A stretch of 64,000 bases of DNA, from the NCBI GenBank assembly GCA_023333565.1, contig JAJKFH010003599.1:1054001-1118000 (forward strand), written 5' to 3'. The notes beneath the pieces were generated by a model. It saw nothing but the letters and a program-made list of their open reading frames with translations. It was not told the DNA's origin and searched no databases. Shown one piece after another: positions 1-13,230 of this stretch. This DNA is from Puffinus mauretanicus (taxonomy: Eukaryota > Chordata > Aves > Procellariiformes > Procellariidae). The translations under genes were made by a program, and so were the position numbers. The first letter of the stretch is position 1. Every line of letters begins with the position of its first letter.

Positions 1-753
1 TCTAAACAAGCTTCCGCCAGTAAATTCCATCAATTGGTCCTAATGTCCTAAAGCAAAATTCACTGTCTAAAACACAATGTTTGATTTTTTCTTGTGCTCT
101 TCGTGGACTTGTTTCAACTTCTGGCCTTTGCTTTTAAAAAAGAGACCGTGTGTATGGTGGAAAATGCACCAGAGGACGTCGGTTGACATGAAAGAGCTAC
201 ATCATCTTGAGCGGCAGACATGCAACTTCCTTCGTAAAATACGTGAGTAATTATGTGGCATAATTACATGGTCTATCCAGGTAATTGCATGTGAAATTGA
301 GCATGGTGTCATGTGCTAATGAGGTTTACAGCTACACTTAAATTTTTGTGTGTATGATTGCATTGATTGATTGAGATATTTTAAATCTGCTCTTAATAGT
401 AAGGGTTATTCAATTGTCTGGTCTAAACTACTCCCAGCAGGGTGAAAGTCTACCATCGCAGAGGTTTAGCACAAGGCCTTTTCACCACTGGTATTTTTCA
501 AGCAGAAATTAAATGTGAGCTCTTTCTCCTCCCACTGTTGGTCCAGTTACTCTGTAAAAAGCCGCCTAGCAATGATCCATTTCTCTTGTGCCAGTGGAAA
601 TCAGGAATAAACAGGAGAAATCAGGAAAATCGCTGAGGTCTTGCTACTGCTGTCATGTGTCAATAGGCTGTGTACAGAATGGTAGATAAAGCGTGTCATG
701 TACAAGCTGGGTGTTTAGTGCTGACATATCAGAGTGATATACAGATGGTTATC
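1..753. other. Intergenic sequence, nothing recognised
   Basis: AT-rich single-copy-looking DNA. I see no exon-like frame, no repeat family I recognise and no clear promoter. Short open frames here look like chance. Confidence 0.5.
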
Positions 754-1264
754 CTATTGCCTCAGGGAGGGAGCAGGAGGAAGGCCTGGTAGACCTGCCT
801 GGGTATGGTTTTGTTCCTCAGGGTGATGGAGGGTATGTCCAGCACCTCTCAGAAAGCTGCTGCCCGTGTCATTTCGGTATATTGTGGAGCCCCCAAGGGT
901 CGGTTTGAGGCCAGGTACTCTGCATAAATCCTGCAGAAGCCACTGTCCCCAAAGAACCTGCAGCGTACCCTGCTTCCCGCTGGTAGGACCAACCTGCAAC
1001 AACCACCAGGTCCCAGGGGCCTTCCCCCCTACAGCAGCCCCCAGGCAGGAGCTGCACCACCACCCATGCCTAACAGCAGTCCTCCTCCACGCTCTCTTCC
1101 CTCCTGTCCTGTACACTCTGTTATCAAGTACTGGAAAGCAGGGGAGGGTCCACAGCAACGGCAATGGCTGGCCAAGTGACCCTTCTGCCCTAGGTGTTAC
1201 CCCTGCGATCCCATCATCATCACCCTCTGTGGATAGGGTAAGCCAGAAAAGTCCAGGAGAGTAG
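754..1264. other. GC-richer patch with overlapping open frames on both strands
   Basis: This 500-base patch is clearly richer in G+C than its flanks. It is open for 136 codons on the minus strand (754-1164) and 132 codons on the plus strand (866-1264). Neither translation resembles a family I know, and both are rich in Pro, Ser, Arg and Gly, as GC-rich chance frames are. No convincing splice-site pair brackets either frame. It may be a decayed repeat or an old exon; I assign no function. Confidence 0.3.
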
Positions 1265-1614
1265 GTGGAGGGAGGTGTGCCTGACCAAGGAAATTAGAGA
1301 TGTATTAAATGCTCGTTTACAAAGGAAGGTGAGATCATACCGGAACGCAGCACCTGGCCTTTCTTGCAAGTTTATAATATTGACACCTGCTAACATTAAA
1401 AAAATACTCCATCAGGAACATTATTTCACCCACACTGCCTCACAGTGTCTTTCCTTTCACTGAAAAGGATATATTAGCACCAAAATCTTCTGCTGCTGTT
1501 TTCCCACTGGCTACAGCAATACTGGAATCAAGCCTAAATGTGAACATAATTGAGAACTCTTTTGAATAAAATTATCTCATTCAGACATACTGGTTCTAGG
1601 AAGTCAGGCTAATG
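1265..1614. other. Intergenic sequence, nothing recognised
   Basis: Ordinary non-coding DNA between the GC patch and a MIR-like element. No feature seen. Confidence 0.45.
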
Positions 1615-1790
1615 CAATCATTACAGTAGGAGTCTAGAAGTCCAGGGCTGCTTACTTCTACCCCTGATTTGCCTACTGACTTGTTTTATGACTTTAGAAA
1701 CAACTTAACTTTTCTGTGATTCATCTCCTTCAGCTGGAAGATGGCTACGATAATGTTTGATTATTTCAATTAAGTCTTGAGTGGTTTAAA
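1615..1790 (+). repeat. MIR-type SINE remnant
   Basis: The order of motifs matches the MIR family core: a gtccagggct-like start, then a run resembling 'gacttgctgtgtgaccttgggcaagtca', then 'cttaacttttctgtgattca', then an 'aagatggctacgataatg' segment matching the MIR 'aaatggggataataat' stretch. It is heavily diverged, as expected for a SINE active before the amniote radiation. Ends are approximate. Confidence 0.6.
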
Positions 1791-4342
1791 AGGGATTAAT
1801 TAACCTCCATCAGACAACTTTGAAAGGTACTAATGCATAGTGTTAATAATACTATAATACGCCTAAGAATGAGGAGGGGGGAGGACGCTTTACAAGAAGT
1901 TGCAGAGCTTTAAGCTTAAAGGCAGTGTAAATAGGAAGGACAGACAGTATTTTTATGAGTGGGAATAGGGAAGCTACTGAGCCATCTAGTCCATTCTTGA
2001 GCAAGACAAGTTAGATTTTGTGTATTTATTTATCAGTGAACCCTGTGTCTTCTAATTCCTTCTTGTCTGCTAATTCATTCCAGTTAGTTGGGGAATGTTT
2101 ACATCTGTTCTCATAAAATCCCATTCATACCTCTCACTATTTCAAATTAATCAGCCTGGCTGAAACTTCGGTATACCTTCTAGAGTCAATCCTTTCAAGA
2201 GTATCTTAAACTATTAATACATCCAATACACAGTGCCTGGGATCATACCACCTTGCCCAAAAAGAGCATTAGATTTGCAGCCTAGTCCCAGCCAGCACGG
2301 TTTTTCTTCCAGCACAAATTTGCATTTTTGGGCTGAAAACCTGAGCTGATGTTCTAAGTGACCTGGAGTAGATCTCTACAATTTCTCTGAAGACAATTGA
2401 AATACATCGACCCACAATAGCTGAGGCTCTAGCCCTGCCATAATAATTATGAGCTGTGTCAGTGTCGAAAAAAGTACAGTCTGAATCTGTACTTATTTGT
2501 GTATTTTTAACCAGAGAATTTAGTGCTAAACTCAGTCCTCTTGTACTACTGCAAATAAGTACCTGAGGGCAGAGTTGATTCTTGCTGTCATAAATGTCAT
2601 TGGTCTTTCTCTGTAGCTCCCAGTGGAAATCACAAATCTGAGAAACTTTAGGCTACAGGATCCATCTCTTTCCATGAGTAGGTTGGGAGTAAATGGTTCT
2701 CCAAAGGTAGAGTTTGTGAGTGTTGGTGTGTGTTGCCAAGTTATCATTTAAGTTCGTTAGTGTTTTCTGAGGACATTAAGGCAATTATGTCATTGCATTT
2801 ACAGGTTATATCTATAATTAATAGAGCCTAGAATTAGTCCTGTTTGGAACAGTCACAAATACACAGATGAACTAAAAATGATCATCATTCTCTGTGCGGT
2901 TGACCACTTTCACCCCATGTCATCAATAAGTTAAATAATACTAGAACCAAAGTATTCCTTAGAGACAGCTCACTTATCAGTCCTCTTCCATGGAAAGATT
3001 TTTTGCCTCTGTCATCGTGTTGAACACCTTCTATAGAATAGCTCCTTCCTCTCCAAATATTAGTTGATTTTAATTAGACTCTGTAGGTCCCCCGATACAC
3101 CACTTGGTCTCATCTGTATGCAGCTTCCACAGTTTTCCTTGGTGGATTTATTACGAGCGGAGTATTAGTGGTGTTTTAGTCTTTGCCGAAAGTGGCTGTT
3201 TCTAAGTATTGCTCCTAGGGAACTTGTGGTAACGTTTTCAAAATCACCTAAGAGCCCAAGTTCCACTTTCAATGGTGAGCGAGGTGCCCACGTCTCCAGC
3301 CGAAGCAGCGCGCAGGCAGCCAGACGGCCATTTCAGCCTAGGCCACGCAGCAGCTGCGGCCCAGCATGATGGAGGTGTGGAAACCTCCCTTCTGTTGGCC
3401 ACACTGGGCTGCTGAAGAGAAGCTCGTGCTCATAGAGCCTTCTGGATATCTCCTACCTCATCTGCATTCATTCAGTATCCCTATGGCAACTACAGCAACT
3501 GCTCACTTGGAGTAGTCATCTTAGGGTAGTATGGTATCATTTCTTCTTCTAAGCGATTTAGCAGTTGAAAAGAAAAGAAAACAGTAAAACAGCGTCCATG
3601 ACCCAATAGCTCTATGGAGACAACGTACAACTACTTAACAGGACCAGGAGATGTCCAAAGACTGCTGTTTGAGTGGAACAACTGGACTCAGCAAAAAACT
3701 ACAGCCTTCCTCTTGGGCAGCTCAGCACTTCTCTTTGGCACTAATGAGAATGGGGAGAGGGGGAAATAGCCCTTAAATCAGAAAGAAACCTCAAAAGTTA
3801 CATTTAGGGAAGGAGTAGCTTTTATTTAGGTCAGTGCTTCTGAGGTCTCTAATTTCTAGCATAGCTCTCTTGAAAGGGTTTTGTATCTGTGAACTGAAAT
3901 TCTTTATCAGGGGCTCTAAATGGCAAGGAAAATTATACAGTGAAGGGCTCAGCCGGTATTGGGATACGTTTCTTTTCTCCATCTGATTATCACTTAGAAT
4001 CCATATCAATGTGGTGGTTTTGGTTTCATCCAGCTACTGCGTTATGCTAACTTTACATCAATAAAGCTTTAAATGGTATCAGGGTGTTTTTCTTGTCTCC
4101 ATTCGCAGCCATTTCATGGAAAATGTCTGTTAAAATTCTCAGGTCTTCATGGTTTGCAGAGGTTTATTGTGTTTCGCTTTGAAGATCTATAGCTCAATTC
4201 CCAGTGTCAGCAAAGGTGAAGTCAATCAGACCATTTCAAGGCCTCTACACCACTTTAAATCCAATTTAATCATGTCGAGAGATTTTAGTGACGTACAATA
4301 CTTGCGTTGGGCCTTCTTTTGTTCTTTGAGACCAGGTATAAA
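1791..4342. other. Intergenic stretch with one small CpG-bearing patch
   Basis: Mostly AT-rich and featureless. At about 3,270-3,370 there is a short patch with several CpGs and NotI-like GC composition ('cgaagcagcgcgcaggcagcc'-type sequence) ending near an 'agcatgatgga' segment. It is too short for a CpG island, has no paired splice signals, and could be an enhancer or an isolated GC-rich remnant. Confidence 0.4.
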
Positions 4343-4396
4343 AAAAACCCTACATTTTTGAGGTCCCTTCCAACCTGGGTTATTCTATGATTCTGA
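4343..4396 (+). mobile_element. CR1 LINE, 3'-end fragment (5'-truncated)
   Basis: The segment contains 'gaggtcccttccaacc' followed by 'ttattctatgattctga'. This is the signature 3' terminus of chicken-repeat-1 (CR1) non-LTR retrotransposons, which end in short tandem copies of an ATTCTATGATTCT-like unit instead of a poly-A tail. Only the last 50 or so bases are recognisable, consistent with the extreme 5' truncation usual for CR1. It carries no coding capacity. It is the best single clue that the host is a bird or another sauropsid. Confidence 0.85.
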
Positions 4397-7190
4397 TTTT
4401 TTTAGATACTATTTTCCAAATTGGTCTTACTTGGATTGACACATTTGGATTGCACTCACCTCCAGTCTGCTCAGCTTTCAAGCTGAATACTGCAACATGT
4501 GAACGTGCAACAGGCCACAAAATTGTAAGCTTAGCTTAAAGGTTGGGAGATTTTTAAATAGTAATATATCTATGCTTGAGAAATTGTGGCTTTATGCAAC
4601 ACACTGATCTTTGTAAGACTTACTAGGAAATTTGGTCCTATGTTTGTAAAATACTGATTGCTGTAGGACTAAGAAATGAATTAAAGCTTCCATGTTTAGT
4701 TCCTATCGAAGGTTTATGTGAAAACATAACATCACACACGAGTGAGGCAGTGGTCCTGACAACACAGTCAGAGACAAGCTGGTAAAACTCCTCCTTCTTT
4801 CATTAAAAAGAAGTCTTTTCCACCTAAGTGAGAGCAAAAAAGAGTAAATTTCATTACAACTTATTTCTGTATTTAAAAAAATACCTTTGAGCACTTTCAC
4901 TTTGAGCCTATCACGTTTTCTCCCAAATTAAAACATGAGTAGAGGAACGTGTGTGTGTGTCTGTGTGTGGTTTTGTATACATCTAGTCACATAAATATTT
5001 TAAAACATTACTGAAATCAAACATTTGAGAATGAAATAGTCCCCTTTGAAGCCAATGGCTAACCACCGACCTCAACGTGTCCATCCTCACCTGTAATTAT
5101 GTCTTGTGATTGAAACCCCTAACTTCAGTGGGCTAACTCCACTTAAAGCTTAATTTGCTGTTGGTGGAACCAGTCTCTCCCCTCCTTGTATTTTATGGAT
5201 GGTTCTTCCCATGAAATTAAGAGCAAGAGGAATTGTAAGAGGCAGGAATAGAAATCAGATCTTCCATTGATATATGGGAAATCTGACTGGCAACAACATT
5301 CAAATATACTGAGATGAAAATCTGAAGATACAAACTTGGTCTGAGATTATTGGAAATATGAAGTTTGCTTAGTTCAGAACTGAGAAACGTTGACAATTTT
5401 AACTATTTCACATATTAACTTTCATTACTTCTTCAGTTATATGTAAATATCAAAAGGTACAAAATAGAAATACATGCTTTTGCAAGTTTATTCTTCAAAA
5501 TTTATTACTTCTAATGAATTTCCTTTTTCATATATTTTTAAACATTGGATTTCTATATAAGCCACAAAAATAAATCAGCAAAGAGAAAAGAAACATATAT
5601 AGATATGTACATACTTTTAAAATCAACATATGTTCAATTAAATTGTATTTTGCAACGAGGTCAGCCTCCTGCTTCAGAAGCTTTCTTGAAAAATATATTT
5701 GTGTAGATGAATCATTTTAAGATTCAACAGTCAGTGGAAGTTGACAGAGGCTTTTCATATGAAATATTACACAACCTTATGAACATCAAAATTATATGGC
5801 AGGAACTGTTCTGTTGAGCACTACAGTCACTTTCCCAGGATCAGATCAATACATTTGCTGTCAAAGAACAAAATCTGCTAAAACAACCAGAAAATTTTTG
5901 CAAGAAAATGTTATTTTTAATACAGCTAACCATGTAATTCTACAGCAATACAGACAGGCTTTTTAACACACTTTTTTACTGAAGTAAACTGAGGAGGTAC
6001 CACACAGATTTCCCAGTACATTTTCACACTCTCAGACCCATCTTGCAAAAGCTTATGGACATGCTTATCTTTTCACAGAGGTGTATTTATTTCAATAGGA
6101 TAGGTCTCTGCCTGCAAAGTAAGCACATACGTCAAATCTTTTCAAAATCAGGGTCTTTGGTTCTGATCATACAGGCAACCACATAAGCTTATCCCTGTAA
6201 CTTGGCTAAATCCCATTTACAACATGTGCAACAAACAATTCTTAAGGTATAGCCAAACTCTGGAAACATTCTGCACGTGCATAGCTTTTCAGGGGAGGTA
6301 TAATTAAAGACTACCTTATTCGATCTAGCCATGGTTGCAGAATTGTTTTTAAAGACTTTTTATGTGTCGGCTGCAGCTCTTTATGCACGCCTCATGTGGA
6401 AGCTTCTGAGTTGCTTTCAAGGAGTGTCAAGACCTCCTTCTGTATGATACGAGACACAAAGATAAAAGAAGGGGTTGGTATTTCTTTGCTTTTTCAGAAA
6501 TTAGAGTCATCATTTGAAGGACCAGTCATCATTCGGTCTCTTTGCTTTGATAGACCTGTATTCCAATTCTCTAGCAGTCAATATCCCACTGGAGGTAAAG
6601 AGTTAATCAGTAAAAATAATTGGTTTCCTGTGTTGGATTAAAAATAATGGCATTATATTGATGGTTGCAATGATTGTAACGGGGTGAAGAAATAAAATAG
6701 TTGTTGAATTGGGTCTTTTGTTTGGCTTGAAGAATGTGTTTGAACTGTACAAACATGATTATTTGAGGCAGGGATCCCTGGATGCTTAATTTAAATCCGG
6801 TGGATAGGAAATTAGCATTTTTTAGGTTCTCTGTTCTTCTAAATCTTCCTATAGGAAAGCTAAGTGGAATTGTGACACCAACTAACTTCAGGTACCTAAG
6901 TACCTCTGCCAAAAGACAATCTCCTCAGATTCTGTTTATACACAGCGAGGGGAGCTGAGCAACCACCAAAAGAAATCCAGAGTGAGTCTGGGTGGAAGGG
7001 GAGCCTGTATGTCTCTTCACCACTTACAGGAGAAGCCTAAGTAGATCTAGCTTAAACTGAATCCCCACCTAATTTTACTTGTTCTAGGCCTCATAATCTA
7101 TTGCTTACATATTCAAAGGACCCGATCACTTAACAAAGAGACAGCTACAATAGAACTTAATCTTCCCGTTCACAAACCCTCTGGTTATGA
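4397..7190. other. Intergenic stretch, AT-rich
   Basis: Apart from a GT microsatellite (4,949-4,969) I see no feature. The part from about 5,280 to 6,000 is particularly AT-rich. No exon or promoter candidates. Confidence 0.45.
4949..4969. repeat. (GT)n microsatellite
   Basis: Runs of GT dinucleotides interrupted once by CT, about 21 bases long. Confidence 0.9.
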
Positions 7191-7204
7191 GCCTGTGCAC
7201 AGGC
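7191..7204. repeat. Perfect 14-bp palindrome
   Basis: GCCTGTGCACAGGC equals its own reverse complement. It has no recognised function and may be chance. Confidence 0.85.
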
Positions 7205-7881
7205 CCAGTTAGTCATTCATAGATTCTCCTTGAAAAACGTGCCCCAAGTTTTGCTTTTGTCTCCGAATTAAAGCACATAACTGGATGACAATGGCTTTGT
7301 TTGTCCTTCACCTCTTGCAAGAGGCTTAAGATGCCTCAAGGCTGTCTCTTCTAGCAGATAGTCAGGGAAAGGAATGGAGTGAGGGCTGCAGGACACTGCT
7401 GAAGCAACCACAGAAGAGGGTGGTAGCTGCAGCGCCTGGTGTCTCAGGGGGGAGTCTCACACACAGCTAAGGCCTGAGCTTCCAATGCCCACCTTCACCT
7501 CAGTGGTCCTTACATGAACAATGAGGTTCTGAGAAGGTGCCCTCCTATTTCCTGATGAGCTGTCATCAACCGTATCACTTTCCGTCAGGTAAACCCAATA
7601 GGAGTATCTGCTGTTGTCAGTACCTGAATACCAGCTTGCTCCTCTGGCTAGGAGTAAATTCCTCTGACAGGAAGGACCACCTGTCTGGACCCAAGACTGT
7701 TTTTTTGAACTTCTGCTAGTGCCAGAAATTTCTTTAATTTCTTAGCTACCATGCAGACTCCCTGGAGTTTGGGAAAGGTGCATTCCCTTTTCTTCTCAGA
7801 GGTCATAGTGGTACATTTCTTCAGTAATGTCAAGTTTATCTACAGAACCCATTTTAGCGTCTGGGTGACGCAGGCCATGGT
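7205..7881. other. Intergenic sequence, nothing recognised
   Basis: Moderate GC, several short chance frames, no recognised repeat or splice pair. Confidence 0.4.
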
Positions 7882-8314
7882 GTGAGAGAATCAGTCCTCT
7901 GCTGGCTCACACTTCTCCTCCTTGGATTATTGCAAGAAAAAGAGAAGAAAAGAAACCAAGCCCTGGGCTCTGCCCCCCTCCGGGCACATCAGGAAGTCCA
8001 TAGTTCACCTCAAGCATCCTTGGACAAGCTGCACCCGTCAGCCCACCTCAACTCAGGACTGGCTCTGGTAGAGACAAGTATCGCTACCCTGAGGATTCAA
8101 GTGGTCCTGTGTTTGGTCCTGGAGTGCCAGCAACAGCGAATGTTTGTGCTAAATTTTAATTCAAATTCTCTTCAATTTTTGCAGAACTGTGAGGCATCGA
8201 GTTTTCATTGTCTCCAGCCAAGACAGAATGCAAAATGGCCCCAACAGGTGCAGCAAAGACGCACTTCAGAATCCACTCATAACTCAACAGACACAAAGTA
8301 AATGTATTCAATAA
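7882..8314 (+). other. 139-codon frame followed by a polyadenylation signal; unrecognised
   Basis: An open frame runs from a GTG at 7,882 to a TAA ending at 8,301. The first ATG is well inside it. The start encodes a short Leu-rich hydrophobic stretch (LTLLLLGLL) followed by a Lys/Glu patch. An AATAAA hexamer lies about 10 bases after the stop, at roughly 8,309-8,314. The rest of the translation is rich in Gln, Ser and His with no family resemblance. It might be the terminal exon of an lncRNA or a chance frame beside a chance hexamer. No acceptor was confirmed at its left edge. Confidence 0.15.
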
Positions 8315-11300
8315 ATATTTTATTTTGACACATAGTACATATTCGTACTTTAAGCAAATACTATAGCCAAAGGGATGCTTACAAAGAGATTGACATAAAA
8401 GAAATAGCAAAGCATAAAATTATCATTTTCCTGAACAGAGAGATTTTTGTACTTAGAAAAATTTTTATATTATTCATTGAGCACCATTCCTGTGCTCTGT
8501 ACTGCTGAGGATGTATAGCCAGCCCTGGGATAAATATTTTCAGAGTCATCCAAGTGATTTGGAGACTAAGACCCACTGACTGTCAGTAGTTATTAGGTGC
8601 TTTTGATGGTGTTACCTGTCTTGTGCAGTCCACAGGGCTCACTATCCAAACCCTTGAGGTCATTAAGAGACTTTCCATTTACTTCAAAGGCTCTGTGTCA
8701 GGCCTGCAAGGTGCTGTAAGCTCTCTACGAGGAGACAGGAACCTTTCTGGAACAACAGATTGCTTTGGACTAAGAGAGGCCGTTTACTGAGGATAATACA
8801 AAGTATTTTTAAGTAAGTGACACTCACTGCTAAAATGCAAGCAGCTGAAGGAGTTTCTAGCACTAGGATAGTACTGCACGTGCATTTTGTCCTTTCCAGT
8901 GAATTAAGAAGAAAACCTATGAAAACAACACCCCAGTTCGATTCAAACTGCTGCAGTCTTCACTCACACCTTAGCCAGGGAAAACTCAAGTAATCTTTGG
9001 CAAACCTGCAGCATCCCATCAAGATTAGCAAGGAAAAAAAATGACTCACCTTGCTCTCTTCTGTCTACTCAAATTTAAAAGAATCAGGGCCACCTTTTGT
9101 TATGAAACCCAACCTTGTGTGGATTCCAAGATGATGAACACGAGTGCCTGAAAGTATCAGAAAACTGTGGTTTAGCAAGAGAAATAGGGAGTGAGTGGAG
9201 GAGCCATCCTGTTGATTTTGGAAGGAGTGGCAAAAGTTCCACTGACTTCAGCTGGGCACGAGCCAGGCCCACTGGGCATAAAACTCCACTTGGCATCTCT
9301 TCCATCTTCCACACACAATACTGACAGGGGTCCTACAGACAAAATTTAATTGATTGTGGCACTCAGACATCACCCAGAAATTGTTTCTTTGTGGTAGAGT
9401 TTACCCGTGTGTAAAGAGTCAGCACAAATAGGACTATGAGGGACTTGGATGGAACATAAACCTTGTTTTGTTCCTCTGCATAATTGAATTCCACCCTTGG
9501 AGAATAAGCAAGGAAGTCTGCTGCTTAATGGTTAGTTTTCTGTTACAACACATGATGGATGACTGTTTTAAAAATATTTGTAAAGGCATGTATGCATTAT
9601 ACTAAAGAAAGGTGTTAGTTTGATGGTGCTGGGGAATGAAACCTTGGATTTAGTCAGAGATAAGAAAGAACCCTTTAATACTTTCATAAAAACCCTGGTT
9701 GAAACAAAGATACAGCAGCATCCTATGGCTTCATCAGTCCCCAGCATCACAACTGTTTCCTAACAGCCTTTCACAGAGCTTAATACAGAGGACAAAGATC
9801 AACAGGATACTATTATCAAGCACCATGTGCTGGGAAAGGGTAAATGCTGAAGCAGTCTGTGCTAGCTAGCATCCTTGTTATATTATCTCTGCATCCATGG
9901 ATAGTGAGAAAATGAGGGCTTCTAAAAGTTAATTCACCTGAAGAATTTGACCTGCATCTTATTATTATGCTAAAATACTACTTCACCATACATAAAGGAG
10001 TCCCAAAGGGACAATCGCCATACTGAAACCTTTGAATTTTGTAGGATATCACTTCCCTCTTCATTTCACACATACACATACACACACGCCTGTTCAGAGT
10101 GAAAACTGACTAGCTAGTGATCCACAAAATTTCTCCAAGTACACAGAAGTTTTGCAAAAGAAAGCAATGAGTTCCAGTGGCAACGTATGTGCTTGGTTAC
10201 TGCCACGGGAAAGCAGGCTACCCCTATAGACCTCAGAGGGGACGACAAGCTGACAAAATCACACCCTGGACTTACTTCGGTGTCACTGTAAAGTTCTGAA
10301 CAAAGCTGGAGAACAAAAGAGGTCAAGACAATATTTTAAATAATAGTTGGTATTCTAAAAACAGCACCAAGATTTCACCATCTGGGTCTTCTCTTGGGAA
10401 GATGCTGACTGGTCTTAACAGGGAAGGTAGCAACCACACAATTTTCTTGGTGTGACAGATTAGCCAAAATCAAATAATACCCTTGGAGAAAGTGCATTAT
10501 TTTTCACGGTAACAGGAAAATGCCTAAAAGTATATGGGCCCTTTCATTAAACCACTGCAGTTGATTACATAAAAACTACTTTTGAGGAAGGATTCTATAC
10601 CTATTACTGGCCCTAAACCATAAAGGAGTATAGATGTGGACAAACTCATTTTTCCTTGATTAAAAGTGCTACTGAGGTTGTGTTCAGCATAAGGAGAGGT
10701 TCTGAAATAAGAAAAGCAATAAAATAAACTAGCAGGAAAAACAATGGGGGCAATACTCATCCGAGTGCAAACAGAGTGAAAAAACAAAGCAGAGAAAAGA
10801 TAGAAAGAGAAGCAAAGGGGGTAGAGAAAATACATTAAACAGAGCGTGCCCCATGTTCCTACTTGAATGTGTCTTGGAGGATAAGGGGCGTTCCAGCCTT
10901 TCCTCGGTAATGGAACGACTCAGCAGAAAACACAACACAGAAACAGTCAGCAAGAGTTTTTTCCTCGGGGGGCAATGCTTATAATCAGAAATCAAACCAA
11001 GTTAATATAGAGGCAACACTGACAAAAGAAGAACTACAAAAAATCCCTCCTGTAGAACCACCTACTTCAATAACGGAGTTTCGATGTATGGTGGCATCCT
11101 TGTGCTCTCATTTTCCTAGAAGATACCTTACTATAGGACTATGGACAGATTAGACCTAACCTGAACATTGAAGGAGAGGTGCTTATTCTCTAGCCATTCT
11201 GCTAGTAAGACCCATGCAAGTTCATAGCCTCCCAGACACGGGCTGTGTCTAACTGTTGAATGGTTTAGAGGCACTGACGTTCAAAGCAGCTCCGTCAGGC

Positions 11301-12163
11301 ACCTGTGAAACTAGGCTCTTCCATCTAGCACCATGTTGAGGCCATTGCTGCTAGTTCATTTGGATTGGCAATACTTCACTCTGAGAATTCATTATTGTAA
11401 AACATCTCAAATTACTGAACTAGCAGATAGCTAAAGTGATTCTTGTCCTAGCTCCCAGTAATTTTTTTTCTAATCACAATTGATATCCAATAGTTTCAGT
11501 CCTCATTTCATGTTTGTGTACACCATATCTTAATGGTGTCTTTAATTTATTTTCCCTGCCCCATTTCAGAAACAGAATAAAATATTCTAGAAATGGGCTT
11601 GCCAATTAAATATTCAAACCCATAGGGATATATGTTGTATTACCCATGCTGTTTCCTATGCTGAAAGGCACTAATTTAGGAAAAACTGTTGTATTTTGGG
11701 CATGTTCATCCCTGCGTGCATGAGATGAACCTCACAAACATACTGGGTGAATGCACATTTTGTGTAAGTGAACTTATCCCTGGCAATAACCTGTATTCAG
11801 ACTTGCATGCTTAAAAAATTTCTATGCATTTAGCTGTTTCTGCTTGTAAACTTATGTGTATGATGAAGCTCAGTGCAGCATTCACTCTGTAAGTGTATTA
11901 ACAGGCAGGTGAAACTGTGAAGACCTTATTCGTGTTGGTGGGCATTTACTTAGGTCATTGTACCTGCTGAGAAAGTGCTTGCCAACACGTATTACAGCTC
12001 CACAATCTAGCTTCACATAATCAGGTTCTGCCTGCACGTGGTTAGAGGCCTCCACAACGAAACATTTCCATTGCCTGAAAAGGAAAGCTGCATGTAGAAT
12101 CAAGCAAGCAGATATTTTTACCCATACAATTTTCCTCTTGCCAGGAAGCTGGTTGGGTTTTAT
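8315..12163. other. Intergenic stretch with a CA tract and faint old-repeat traces
   Basis: No gene candidates. A CA-rich tract lies at 10,068-10,088. At about 9,236-9,300 a 'ccactgacttcagctggg'-like segment resembles the motif common in ancient amniote LINE/SINE 3' ends, but the match is too short for a firm call. Confidence 0.4.
10068..10088. repeat. (CA)n-rich microsatellite
   Basis: Short CA tract with CATA interruptions. Confidence 0.75.
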
Positions 12164-12194
12164 TTGGTTTTTGTTTGTTTGCTTGTTTGTTTCT
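12164..12194. repeat. (TTTG)n simple repeat
   Basis: T-rich tract with repeated TTTG units. Confidence 0.75.
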
Positions 12195-12617
12195 TTTTAT
12201 GAGAATGTCCATGGGGAAATGTCATTTCCACTTTAACTTTTTTTTTATTTTGATAATAAATGCAAACAATTCAATGAAGATAAATGTTCTGCTTGGTATA
12301 TGTTGCACAAGAAATATGAAAAATTTCTAATGAAACGAACTCATTTGAAATTGGAAGGTGAACGGGTTCCTGTCAACTATAATGTGAAAGACTAGGAGGA
12401 TTTGCCCTTAAGGAAATAACACTTCCCACATCAGTTAACACTCTATATGTAAGGAAAGGAAACAGAAGAGGGTGCATGGTCACAGTTTCTCCTCCACTCA
12501 TCCACGCACGCCTGTTACACCTGCATGTGTGGATGCAAAGATGCCGAGCTCTAAATTATACCAATCCCATCAGAACAGCAGAGCTTTGAGAAGGACCCCA
12601 CGCTGATTGACACAAAT

Positions 12618-12663
12618 GTGATCCTTTCCATTAACTTTGACAGCGTTTGGTACAGGACCGTTC
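12618..12663 (+). repeat. Possible ancient L3/CR1- or MIR-like repeat end
   Basis: The segment reads 'ccattaactttgacagc' then 'tttggtacaggacc'. It resembles the 'ccattgacttcagtggg ... tttggatcaggcc' terminal motif shared by many old interspersed repeats of birds and reptiles. The match is short and diverged. Confidence 0.35.
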
Positions 12664-13099
12664 TTAGAACAGGTTCACACAGCATCGCTAACTTTGTGTA
12701 TCAGTTTGTGAGGGCAGCCAGAGAGAGACTTCACTTTTTTGGACAAGTCAGCATCTTATTCCATGATTATTCATGAAATAATGCATGCACAGAGTGCCTT
12801 AAAAGTACGTTTAAAAAAATTGTTTTCAACTGCTTCCAGCTGACTGAGGAGTTGCACTGGTGGAGGACCGAACCACGAGCGTGAACATACAGGACTGAAT
12901 GCCAGTTTGAGCACAGATTCAGGTATATGACAACTGTGAGAACAGGCCAGAAAACTGAAAGTCATGTGAGCATTAAAAAAACAGAACTCATCCTGTCAGG
13001 ATGACTGGCTATGGACGATCCCTGAGTCAGTTCACAGGGTGCCCATAGGCACAGCAATGGTTCTGGGTGTATGTCTATAACTTCAGGCTGGGGAAAACT
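12664..13099. other. Intergenic sequence, nothing recognised
   Basis: No exon, promoter or repeat signature that I can support. Confidence 0.4.
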
Positions 13100-13230
13100 C
13101 AGTTTAATCTCCTGTTTGGCCACCGTCTTCCAATGCAGGTTGGAAAGAGCCACTGTTCCTCTTCCTGCCTCAGTTTTTTACTAATAACAATCTACTTTCT
13201 CACCACTTGGAGATGAGGTGAACATACAAT
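13100..13230 (+). repeat. Probable MIR-type SINE remnant
   Basis: Contains 'ttcctgcctcagttttt' followed by 'actaataacaatc' and 'tttctcacc', matching in order the MIR segment that reads 'tgcctcagtttcc ... ataataatac ... acctcac'. More diverged than the copies at 17.5 and 38.4 kb. Confidence 0.4.
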
